This document shows positions 19,486 to 27,411 of a DNA stretch of 40,034 nucleotides, piece after piece (the stretch's first letter is position 1; every line of letters starts with the position of its first letter). The notes below the pieces were generated by a model that had not been told where the DNA came from, searched no databases, and worked only from the letters and a program-made list of their open reading frames with translations. Both the position numbers and the translations under genes were made by a program. The DNA is from Candidatus Methanomethylophilaceae archaeon (GTDB lineage Archaea > Thermoplasmatota > Thermoplasmata > Methanomassiliicoccales > Methanomethylophilaceae): the NCBI GenBank assembly GCA_028694055.1, contig JAQUUA010000003.1, positions 1 through 40,034 on the forward strand, given 5' to 3'.

Positions 19486-19655
19486 TTTGTTGCTTTCTGG
19501 TTGTCCACGATAGAGGATCGGAACGACCGTGACGCCGGATTCATCTCGACAAATGCATTATCGATATGAGTATGAACATGGGATGACGGAGCATTGCCCA
19601 ATGGCGTGTGGTCGAACAGCCTTACGTGTTCAATCTTCGTTCCGAATAGTACTTT

Positions 19656-19667
19656 GATATTTAAAAG
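19656..19667 (-). promoter_or_regulatory. Candidate TATA box of the ribosomal protein superoperon
   Basis: Minus strand CTTTTAAATATC; would give a leader of roughly 190 nt before rpl3. Confidence 0.5.
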
Positions 19668-19710
19668 ATACGGTGGCCCCCCGGCGTATGGGCAGGGGGC
19701 GGGACCGGGC

Positions 19711-20031
19711 TCAGAGGGAGCCTTCCTTGGCCTTCTGCTGGGCCCGTTTCATGCGCTGCTTGGCGTTGAAGCCGGTGGCTTTCTCCACGAACTCGTTCAA
19801 GCGGCGCTTGCTGTCCAGGATCTCCTCGTCCGAGACCACGCTGCCGGCGGCGGTCACCAGGTCCAGGGTGGTCTTGCTCAGCACCTTCACGGTGATGGAG
19901 CGCAAGGCCCCGTAGCTGGATACCAAGGCGTCCCCCTCTCGGCTGACGTTGCCGAAGACGCTGCGCATGAGCTCTTCCAGGGCTGGGCCCTCGATGTTCT
20001 TGTACCATCCTTTCTTGATGTCGTACTCCAT
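19711..20031 (-). CDS. DUF5611-like archaeal conserved protein
   Basis: MEYDIKKGWYKNIEGPALEELMRSVFGNVSREGDALVSSYGALRSITVKVLSKTTLDLVT; recognised as a small archaeal conserved family (from memory). Confidence 0.7.
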   Translation of the reverse strand: MEYDIKKGWYKNIEGPALEELMRSVFGNVSREGDALVSSYGALRSITVKVLSKTTLDLVTAAGSVVSDEEILDSKRRLNEFVEKATGFNAKQRMKRAQQKAKEGSL

Positions 20032-20044
20032 TGCCAAACTCTCC

Positions 20045-21037
20045 TTAAACGGCGAGGTCGTTCTTCAGGCCCCGGTCCAGGTCCACCGAGGTGCCCAGGG
20101 CGGTCTCGGCCTCCATGGTCCGCTCCCATGTCCCCCGGCAGTCGCAGTCGTGACCTTGCAACTCCCCCACGTCCTGATTGAATGAGAACCTTTCGATGGC
20201 TTTCAGCAGGTCTTGGTCGCAGGAACCGCAGTTGTGCACGCCTCGCGCCGTACCTCCTCCCGAGGGAGACGACATGATGCGGGGGCCTCCTTCGGTCCAC
20301 CCCTCCTCCATGACCTTCATCAAGGACCATATCCACGGAGGACGGTACTCGGCCCGTTTCCACAGCCTCTCCACCACGGTCCCGCGCTGCACGTTCAACG
20401 GGTTCACGGATATCTCGGTGGAATACGGGGAGGCGAAACGGATGGTCTCCAAGGCGTCCCGGATGGCTATCCTCTCCGATAGATACGGGGGTTTGAGCAG
20501 CACGTAGTTGCGTATTCCGAGCCCGGCATCCTGGAGGACCTGCGCCGCCCGACGGTGGTCGGCGACGCTGAACCCCTTGTGGATGCTCTCCTGCAGGATG
20601 GTGTCGTTGGCGCTCTCCAGCCCCAGGGCCACCGTGACCTGCCCCGGCAAACCGGCCACAGTCTCACGGTTAACGAATTCCGGGCGGCTCTCGAAGAGCA
20701 GCCTCTCGGTGCCGGAGAACAGACGGAAGGCCTCATCCCTCACATCCAGAGGTATCTCCTGCTCGTCCAGGAAGCTCCCGGAGGTGTATATCTTCACGAA
20801 CGGCTCGTTCTGGTAGCGGTCCATGGCCGACTGAAGCTGGGCCATGAGGTCCTCGCTGCTGACCACGGGGGAGGAGGCGGAGTTGTAGCCGCACATGTGG
20901 CATCCCCCTTTCTTGGACCAGCAGCAGCCACGGGTGCGCAGGATCACCACCATGGTGTCCACTGTCCGGCCTTGGGACATGTCCTTCTCCTTCCATAGCG
21001 CTTCCAGTTCCCGGGGGGAACGCTTCTCCCGTGCCAT
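20045..21037 (-). CDS. Radical SAM protein, probably the archaeosine-synthesis RaSEA family (TIGR01210-like)
   Basis: VVILRTRGCCWSKKGGCHMCGYNSASSPVV (cluster Cys), KIYTSGSFLDEQEIP, VNRETVAGLPGQVTVALGLESANDTILQESIHKGFS, C-terminal HNCGSCDQDLLKAIE; start set at MAREKRSPRELEALW. Confidence 0.75.
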   Translation of the reverse strand: MAREKRSPRELEALWKEKDMSQGRTVDTMVVILRTRGCCWSKKGGCHMCGYNSASSPVVSSEDLMAQLQSAMDRYQNEPFVKIYTSGSFLDEQEIPLDVRDEAFRLFSGTERLLFESRPEFVNRETVAGLPGQVTVALGLESANDTILQESIHKGFSVADHRRAAQVLQDAGLGIRNYVLLKPPYLSERIAIRDALETIRFASPYSTEISVNPLNVQRGTVVERLWKRAEYRPPWIWSLMKVMEEGWTEGGPRIMSSPSGGGTARGVHNCGSCDQDLLKAIERFSFNQDVGELQGHDCDCRGTWERTMEAETALGTSVDLDRGLKNDLAV

Positions 21038-21067
21038 CTGTATGCTGCCTCCCTCCTGCCAACCGTA

Positions 21068-21082
21068 TGAATAATTTAATAT
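21068..21082 (+). promoter_or_regulatory. TATA-like element in the divergent radical SAM / oxidoreductase intergenic region
   Basis: AATAATTTAATATC about 30-45 nt upstream of the ATG at 21114; AT-rich in a GC-rich background. Confidence 0.4.
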
Positions 21083-21113
21083 CTTCCCCTCTATCCTTGG
21101 AGAAGGTGCATTG

Positions 21114-22472
21114 ATGGTGAGGAAGATAGTCGTCATCGGTTCCGGGGCCGCCGGCATGACCGCCGCATCCACGGCCAGGAGGATCGACCCACAAGCTGAG
21201 ATAACCGTGTTGACGGAGGACGAGCACATCGCGTACTCCCCCTGCGTCATACCCTGGGTCCTGGAAGGCCTGACGGACTGGGACAGCATCATTATGCACG
21301 ATCCAGAGTACTATCGTCAGGAGAGGGGGATAGAGGTGCTGAACCTCACCAAGGTCAGCGCCGTGGACAGTGTCGCCAAGACCGTAACCGCTGGTGGCAA
21401 GGCCCTGCCCTACGACTCATTGGTCCTGGCCACCGGAGGGACGGTCTTCGTGCCCCCCATACCCGGGAAGGACCTGGGCAACGTCTTCGTGGTACGTACC
21501 ATCAACGATGGCAAGGCCATTGAGGCCGCCCTGCCCAGCGTGGAGCAGGTGGCGGTCATCGGTGCCGGCGTCATCGGTCTGGAGATAGCATTGTCCCTGC
21601 AGAAGTCCGGCAAGCAGGTGACGGTCGTGGAGATGATGGATCAGGTCATACCCCGCATCTTCGACAAGGACATGGCCGACCCGGTGCAGAACTACCTGCA
21701 GTCCCAAGGGGTGCGCTTCCTCATGGGATGCCCCATCCGGTCCGTGCAGGGCGAGGGCAAGGCCCAAGCCGTGCAGGCTGGGGAGGAGACCATACCTTGC
21801 CAGATGGTGATCTTCGCCACCGGGGTGCGGGCGAACCTGGAGATACCGCGCATGATGGAGCTGGACATCGGCTCCTTGGGAGCGGTGCAGACCTCGCCCA
21901 CCATGCAGCCCTACCGCCGGGGCCGACTGGTCCCGGACGTCTACCTGGCCGGGGACGTGGTGCAATGCCAGTCCGCCGTGGCTCCTGGGCCCACCATGAG
22001 CCAGTTGGGCTCCAGTGCCGTCCGTCAGGGCATCGTGGCCGGCAGCAACGCCGCCGGCTCCCACGCCACCCACGGAGCGGTGGCCAGCCCCTGGGTGAGC
22101 GTCATAGGCGACCTGCAGGTGGCCGGGACCGGGCTCTCCGAGAGTCTGGCATCCTGGTACGGCCTGAAGGCGGTCTGCGGCAAGGCCAAAGGCCACAGCC
22201 GGGCACGTTACTATCCTGGCGGCTCCCCTTACACCGTGAAGATACTGGTGGATCCCTCCAGCCGGCTGATCATCGGAGCGCAGATGATGGCCGGCGAGGA
22301 CCTCACCGGGCGTATCAACTGGCTGACCGCGGCCATCACCGAGAGGGTATGCATCGATGACCTCATATGCCGGTTCGAGAACGCCTACTGCCCGCCCACC
22401 TCCATGGTGCGGGATGTGGCCCTGGCGGCCGCCGACGACGCCCTGCAGCAGCTCAAGAGGCTCACCTGCTGA
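21114..22472 (+). CDS. NAD(P)/FAD-dependent oxidoreductase (NADH oxidase / CoA-disulfide reductase superfamily)
   Basis: KIVVIGSGAAGMTAASTARRIDPQAEITVLTEDEHIAYSPCVIPWVLEG (FAD GxGxxG and active-site-like Cys), VAVIGAGVIGLEIALSLQKSGKQVTVVEM, VYLAGDVVQ; ATG at 21114 (the ORF-track start at 21111 is TTG). Confidence 0.9.
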   Translation: MVRKIVVIGSGAAGMTAASTARRIDPQAEITVLTEDEHIAYSPCVIPWVLEGLTDWDSIIMHDPEYYRQERGIEVLNLTKVSAVDSVAKTVTAGGKALPYDSLVLATGGTVFVPPIPGKDLGNVFVVRTINDGKAIEAALPSVEQVAVIGAGVIGLEIALSLQKSGKQVTVVEMMDQVIPRIFDKDMADPVQNYLQSQGVRFLMGCPIRSVQGEGKAQAVQAGEETIPCQMVIFATGVRANLEIPRMMELDIGSLGAVQTSPTMQPYRRGRLVPDVYLAGDVVQCQSAVAPGPTMSQLGSSAVRQGIVAGSNAAGSHATHGAVASPWVSVIGDLQVAGTGLSESLASWYGLKAVCGKAKGHSRARYYPGGSPYTVKILVDPSSRLIIGAQMMAGEDLTGRINWLTAAITERVCIDDLICRFENAYCPPTSMVRDVALAAADDALQQLKRLTC

Positions 22473-22493
22473 GCGTTCCATTGAGGAAATGGC

Positions 22494-23270
22494 ATGAAAT
22501 TCCAAGAATACCGCAACATATACAACAAGCTGGAGTGCCCGGAGGACATCGACCGTCTCTGTGCCAAAGGCCACGACCGGGAGTTCCTGAAGGTGCTTTT
22601 CACCCAGAAGACCACCCGGGACGTGAAGAAGAACTTCTACAAGGTGAAGAACAACTGCCACCACATGGTGAAGGATTGGAAGGCCGGACGCAGCCTGGCG
22701 GAGATCGCCGATAAGCGTGGCTTCCCCCCCATCCTGACGGCCATGATGATGTTCCAGGAGATGGGCTACTCCAAGAAGGAGTTCTGGTCCTTTGTGCGGG
22801 AGCCGGAGAACGTCAAGGACGAGCGCATCCGCCGGGAGATCGAGGAGGCCACCGAGAAGGATGTCATCTACTCCCCTTGGGCCAATGACGAGCAGAGGGA
22901 GAGGGGACACTGGGGAGAAGCCCTCCTGGAAGGTTGGCTGGATGCCCAAGGCGTAGGTTATCGGACCGAGGAGGACCTGCGGGGGATATACACCAAGACC
23001 CCGGACTGCCTCTTCGACGAGCCCAAGATCTTCGATGGGAAGGAGATCTGCTGGATAGAGAGCAAGGCCACGTTCGGTGACAACACCGAGTTCCGTTTCA
23101 ACGCCCGCAAGCAGCTGGTCCCCTACACGGAGCTCTTCGGCCCTGGACTGGTGGTGTACTGGTTCGGCTACCTGGATGACCTGGAGATGCCGGACGGGGT
23201 GTACATCACGGACATTTCCATTCTGGAGCAGATGCTCGAGGAGAAGGAATGCAGTCCGCAGGAGACCTAG
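22494..23270 (+). CDS. CDIN1/C15orf41-like TPD-domain protein (predicted PD-(D/E)XK nuclease with N-terminal helical region)
   Basis: Nuclease-core pattern GIYTKTPDCLFDEPKIFDGKEICWIESKATFGD (TPD...ESK); RGHWGEALLEGWLDAQGVGYRTEEDLR upstream; HTH-like KAGRSLAEIADKRGFPPILTAMMMFQEMGYSK. Confidence 0.75.
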   Translation: MKFQEYRNIYNKLECPEDIDRLCAKGHDREFLKVLFTQKTTRDVKKNFYKVKNNCHHMVKDWKAGRSLAEIADKRGFPPILTAMMMFQEMGYSKKEFWSFVREPENVKDERIRREIEEATEKDVIYSPWANDEQRERGHWGEALLEGWLDAQGVGYRTEEDLRGIYTKTPDCLFDEPKIFDGKEICWIESKATFGDNTEFRFNARKQLVPYTELFGPGLVVYWFGYLDDLEMPDGVYITDISILEQMLEEKECSPQET

Positions 23271-24223
23271 AGAAGTACGGCTACTGCCCGGTCTCCTGGT
23301 GGTTGAGCCGGGAGGTGCGGATGCAGAACCAGGACACTGAGAGAGGCATCGCTGAACACCAGGATTCATCGGAAGGGTTCCAAGGGGCGCTCGATCAGGA
23401 GCGTTCCGTTCTGGAATGGCATTTCTCGCTCCTGATATCATTGGCCGTCCTGGTCAATCTCACGCTGGTGTTCTTGATATTCCTGCCCAGCATGCCGTTG
23501 GCACCGAAACGGTACATCCTCTTGGGCATGACCCTGTTGTGGATGGTGGTGGCCGCCGGCTATCTCATCCACCGCGGCCGTCAAGGAAGATACCGCATGG
23601 AGAGCTTCCACGAGGTGGCGGTCACGGTGCTCAGCATCATATCCCTGTTGCTGGCCTTCAACATCATCGCCCTGGTCCTCCTGGGCAACGTGCCAGACTG
23701 GGTCTACGGGTTCTTCTCCCTGTTCTGGTTGGTCCTGTCCCTGTTGATGGCATATTTCGAGAGGGAGCAAGGCCGGCAGTCCTCGATGATGAAAGGCATG
23801 CTGAACCTGGAAGGGCAGGTGGTGTACGTGGGTGACGACAACGCCCCGGTGCTGCGCTCGGAGGCCTCCGGCCTCTCCGGCCGTCCCGACCTCATCCTCC
23901 GCCAGGGGGATGACTTGGTGCCCTTGGAGCTAAAGAGCGGCCGCACGCCGCGCGGCCCCCTGTTCTCGCACATACTGCAGGTCGGCGCCTACTGCATCCT
24001 GGTCTCCGATGTCTACGGCAAAAGGGTGGAGAAAGGCATCATCCGCTACCCAGAGCAGGAGTTCGATGTGGATTACGATGAGAACCTGGAGGCCCTGGTG
24101 CGGGAGAAGCTGCAGGAGATGGAGGCCTTGGAGCTCAGCGGCGAGGTCAGGAGGAACCACCAACGGAAGGGGAAGTGCGACCACTGCTCCCGTCTGGATG
24201 CCTGCTCCCAGGCCATCCGCTGA
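23249..24223 (+). CDS. Cas4/RecB-like PD-(D/E)XK nuclease with four-helix transmembrane insertion
   Basis: N-terminal LEKYGYCPVSWWLSREVR and RGIAEH; hydrophobic segments FSLLISLAVLVNLTLVFLIFLP, YILLGMTLLWMVVAAGYLI, VAVTVLSIISLLLAFNIIALVLL, WVYGFFSLFWLVLSLLMAYF; then SGRPDLILRQGDDLVPLELKSG, QVGAY (QxxxY), and C-terminal CDHCSRLDACSQ. Confidence 0.8.
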   Translation: MQSAGDLEKYGYCPVSWWLSREVRMQNQDTERGIAEHQDSSEGFQGALDQERSVLEWHFSLLISLAVLVNLTLVFLIFLPSMPLAPKRYILLGMTLLWMVVAAGYLIHRGRQGRYRMESFHEVAVTVLSIISLLLAFNIIALVLLGNVPDWVYGFFSLFWLVLSLLMAYFEREQGRQSSMMKGMLNLEGQVVYVGDDNAPVLRSEASGLSGRPDLILRQGDDLVPLELKSGRTPRGPLFSHILQVGAYCILVSDVYGKRVEKGIIRYPEQEFDVDYDENLEALVREKLQEMEALELSGEVRRNHQRKGKCDHCSRLDACSQAIR

Positions 24224-26014
24224 TCATTCCACGGTGACGCTCTTGGCCAGGTTCCGAGGCTTGTCGATAGGCATGCCCTTGGCCTTGGCCACATGGTAGG
24301 CCAGGAGTTGCAGCAGTACTGCCAGCGGCACCGGTGAGAGCAGGGGTGGGCAGCGGGGGACGAAAATGACATGGTCGGTGAGCAGATGCACCTGCTCGTC
24401 CCCGTCCGAGGCCACGATGAGCACCGGGCTGCCACGGGCGGCCACCTCGGTGACGTTGGATATCATCTTCTCGTAGGTGTGGTCGCGCAGGCAGGCCGCC
24501 ACCAAGGGCGTGTCGGGGTCCAGCAGGGCCAGGGGGCCGTGCTTCAGCTCCCCGGCGGCATAGCCTTCGGCATGGATGTAGGATATCTCCTTCAGCTTCA
24601 AGGCCCCCTCCAGCATGCTGGGGAAGTTGATGTTGCGGCCGATGAAGAAGGCATGCTGGGCCCGGGACATGACCTCCACGGCGTCTTGCAGGGAATCCGC
24701 CCGGTCCAGGACCCTCTCGATGAGGGTGGGCAGGCTGCGCAGCTGTGCTTTGAGCTCACGGAGGCCCATCTCGTCGATGGCTCCCCGGTTCAAGGCCAGC
24801 TTCAAGGCTATCAGGTAGAGGGAGACCAGCTGGGCGGTGTAGGTCTTGGTGGCGGCGACGCTGATCTCCGGCCCGGCCTTGGTCATGATCACGGAGTCCG
24901 CCTCCCGGGTTATGGTGGATCCCAGCACATTGGTCACCGCCAGCGTGTGGCATCCGCGACGGCGGGCCTCCCGGCAGGCGGCCAAGGTGTCGGCGGTCTC
25001 GCCGCTCTGGGTTATGAGTATGACCAACGGCTTGTTGTCGGTGCCGGAGGAGTAGCGGAACTCCGATCCCAGCTCCACGGTCACCGGGATGTTGGCCAGC
25101 TCCTCGATGGCGTATTTGCCCACCATGCCGGCATGGTAGGAGGTGCCGCAGGCCACTATGGTGACGCTGCTGGGGGATACGGGGGGGAGGATGTCCGAAG
25201 CCTCCAAGCCGTCCAGGTAGCACACCAAGGTGTCCCGTACGGTCTTGGGTTGCTCGAATATCTCCTTCAGCATGAAATGCTCGAAACCCTCCTTCTTGGC
25301 ATCCTCGGAGGTCCAGGTGATGCGGTTGACCTCCCTTTTGATCTCCTGCCCCTCCGGGCTGAAGAGGTGGATCTCTTCCGGGGAGATGACGGCGGTCTCG
25401 CCGTCCATGACATAGATGACATCCGAGGTGTGCTCCAGGATGGCGGTGACATCGGAGGCGATGAAGTTCTCGCCCATGCCCACCCCGATGACCAAAGGGT
25501 TCTCCTTGCGAGCCACCACGATGCGGTCCGAGCCGAACTCCACGGCGGCGATGGCATAGGTGCCGCGGACGTCCTGCAGGGCACGGCGCAGGGCCATGTG
25601 CAGGTCGCCGTCCATATAACGGTGCACCAGGTGCACCAGGACCTCGGTGTCGGTCTGGGAGCTGAACTCGTATCCCTGGGCGCTGAGCTCCTTGCGGAGG
25701 TCCAGGTAGTTCTCGATGATCCCGTTGTGCACCAGGGCTATGCGCCCGTCCATGCTCTTGAAGGGATGGGCGTTCTCGCTGGAGGGTACGCCGCAGGTGG
25801 CCCAGCGGGTATGCCCGATGCCGGTGTAACCGTCGATGCTGGGCACCAGGTCCCGGAGCTGCGACACCTGGCCTTTCTCCTTGTACACCACGATGTCATG
25901 GTTGACGATGGCCACGCCCACGGAGTCATAGCCACGGTACTCCAAGCGTATGAGCGAGTCCAATATGATGTCCGTGGCCATCTTGTCGCCGGAGTATCCC
26001 ACGATGCCGCACAT
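24224..26014 (-). CDS. glmS: Glutamine-fructose-6-phosphate aminotransferase (isomerizing)
   Basis: MCGIVGYSGDKMATDIILDSLIRLEYRGYDSVG; two SIS domains; C-terminal PRNLAKSVTVE. Confidence 0.97.
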   Translation of the reverse strand: MCGIVGYSGDKMATDIILDSLIRLEYRGYDSVGVAIVNHDIVVYKEKGQVSQLRDLVPSIDGYTGIGHTRWATCGVPSSENAHPFKSMDGRIALVHNGIIENYLDLRKELSAQGYEFSSQTDTEVLVHLVHRYMDGDLHMALRRALQDVRGTYAIAAVEFGSDRIVVARKENPLVIGVGMGENFIASDVTAILEHTSDVIYVMDGETAVISPEEIHLFSPEGQEIKREVNRITWTSEDAKKEGFEHFMLKEIFEQPKTVRDTLVCYLDGLEASDILPPVSPSSVTIVACGTSYHAGMVGKYAIEELANIPVTVELGSEFRYSSGTDNKPLVILITQSGETADTLAACREARRRGCHTLAVTNVLGSTITREADSVIMTKAGPEISVAATKTYTAQLVSLYLIALKLALNRGAIDEMGLRELKAQLRSLPTLIERVLDRADSLQDAVEVMSRAQHAFFIGRNINFPSMLEGALKLKEISYIHAEGYAAGELKHGPLALLDPDTPLVAACLRDHTYEKMISNVTEVAARGSPVLIVASDGDEQVHLLTDHVIFVPRCPPLLSPVPLAVLLQLLAYHVAKAKGMPIDKPRNLAKSVTVE

Positions 26015-27213
26015 CAGAAGGCCTCCGTTCTGGAACGCAGATTCTCCCTCAAGGTGGCCCCGGCATGCACACGGCATCCGTTGCCTACCATAATTCCCGG
26101 TCGCACCGTCACACCGGCCTCGAAATGTGAACCGGGGCCGATGATGGCACCGATGTCCTCCTGAGGGAACAGGTTGCCCCCAGAGACTATCTGGGCCGGC
26201 CCGCTGTCCATATGGCAGGAGGAAGACAGGGTGGTGTTCCGTCCCACCAGGCTGCGGGAAAGATGACAGTGGCTGCCTACGCTCACGGCGTCATACACCA
26301 CGCTGCCGGATATCAGGGAGTAAGGGTCCACCTGCACCTCGTTGCCGATGCTGGTGCCCGGGAAGACGCTCACGAAGGGTCCGATGTCGCAACCCTCGCC
26401 GATATGCACCGGGCCCTCGATGTAACAACCGGAGCGGATGCGGGTGCCCTTGCCGATATGCACCGGGCCCTTCAATGTAACCCCTTCCTCCAAGTTCCCT
26501 AGCACGGTCTGGCCCCGGAAATCCATGGCCCGGCTGTTCATGTGCAGTATGTCCCAAGGATAGATGGCGTCCCGCCACTCCCCTCGGGTCATGACCCCTT
26601 CCAGGTCGATGCGCTCCAGGTTCTTGGCCACCGCCGACGATATGCCGTTGATGCCTTGGGAAAGCTCCATCTCCAGCATGGGAAGTATCTCCGGTTGCAG
26701 GAGGTAGATGCCGGTGCTGATGACGTTGGCGGAGGAGTTCTTGGGCTTCTCCATGATGTTCACCACCCTCTTCCCGTGCGTGGTCACCACCCCGTACTCG
26801 CTGGACATGTTGCTCCGGGTGAGCACCAATACGTTCCCGGAGCTGGCTTCCAAGGCGTCCTTCACCACCTGACGGTCGATGAGGTTATCCCCCGGGACCA
26901 CCAGGAAAGGCTCGTCCAGGAAGGGACGGGCGCAGAGGAGGGCGTGGGCGGTGCCCAAAGGACGGTTCTGTTGATAGTAAGTGATCTTTATGCCGCGTTG
27001 CGACCCGTCCCCGAGGTGGGTCATGATGGCTTCCTTGTGATATCCCACCACCACGGCGATATCCTTGATGGAGTTGGCCACCAGGGCGTCCACAACATAA
27101 TCGATTATGGGCCGGTTGCCAATGGAAATCAGGACTTTGGGCATGGACTCGGACAGAGGCCAAAGCCTCGTGCCGTGACCAGCGGCTAGTATTACGGCCT
27201 TCACGTCACGCAC
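26014..27213 (-). CDS. Bifunctional sugar-1-phosphate nucleotidylyltransferase/acetyltransferase (GlmU-like)
   Basis: VKAVILAAGHGTRLWPLSESMPKVLISIGNRPIIDYV; C-terminal left-handed beta-helix hexapeptide repeats; 1-nt overlap with glmS; begins at GTG. Confidence 0.92.
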   Translation of the reverse strand: MRDVKAVILAAGHGTRLWPLSESMPKVLISIGNRPIIDYVVDALVANSIKDIAVVVGYHKEAIMTHLGDGSQRGIKITYYQQNRPLGTAHALLCARPFLDEPFLVVPGDNLIDRQVVKDALEASSGNVLVLTRSNMSSEYGVVTTHGKRVVNIMEKPKNSSANVISTGIYLLQPEILPMLEMELSQGINGISSAVAKNLERIDLEGVMTRGEWRDAIYPWDILHMNSRAMDFRGQTVLGNLEEGVTLKGPVHIGKGTRIRSGCYIEGPVHIGEGCDIGPFVSVFPGTSIGNEVQVDPYSLISGSVVYDAVSVGSHCHLSRSLVGRNTTLSSSCHMDSGPAQIVSGGNLFPQEDIGAIIGPGSHFEAGVTVRPGIMVGNGCRVHAGATLRENLRSRTEAF

Positions 27214-27276
27214 CCCTAATAGAGCATGATGGGACGCGTATAAAAATGATTGTCGCCAGACATCAATAGAAGAAGA

Positions 27277-27354
27277 TGGTAGCGGGGGGTCGATTTGAAC
27301 GACCGGTCTCCGGGTTATGAGCCCGACGGGATATCCTGGCTACCCCACCCCGCT
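27277..27354 (-). tRNA. Initiator tRNA-Met (CAU), 3' CCA encoded
   Basis: Minus strand AGCGGGGTGGGGTAGCCAGGATATCCCGTCGGGCTCATAACCCGGAGACCGGTCGTTCAAATCGACCCCCCGCTACCA; acceptor AGCGGGG/CCCCGCT; anticodon arm GGG-CTCATAA-CCC (three G:C pairs); T arm GGTCG-TTCAAAT-CGACC. Confidence 0.96.
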
Positions 27355-27411
27355 CTAAAATACCCTAAAATGGAATTGATATTTATAGTTATCACACCCG
27401 CCGCAGGAGGA

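Noticed and set aside
19293-19601. 102-aa minus-strand ORF overlapping the rpl3 start
   Set aside because: Out of frame with rpl3 and no recognisable domain; most likely chance, although a leader peptide cannot be excluded without ribosome profiling.
21417-23441. 674-aa ORF on the minus strand
   Set aside because: Antisense shadow ORF over the oxidoreductase and CDIN1-like genes; His/Gly/Leu-rich composition typical of reading opposite GC-rich codons; no recognisable domain.
23249-24223. Possibility of a CRISPR-Cas locus because of the Cas4-like gene
   Set aside because: No repeat-spacer array and no cas1, cas2, cas3 or effector genes in the window; treated as a stand-alone Cas4-like nuclease.
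24371-26164. 597-aa plus-strand ORF
   Set aside because: Antisense to glmS; low-complexity H/G/V/Q composition, no domain.
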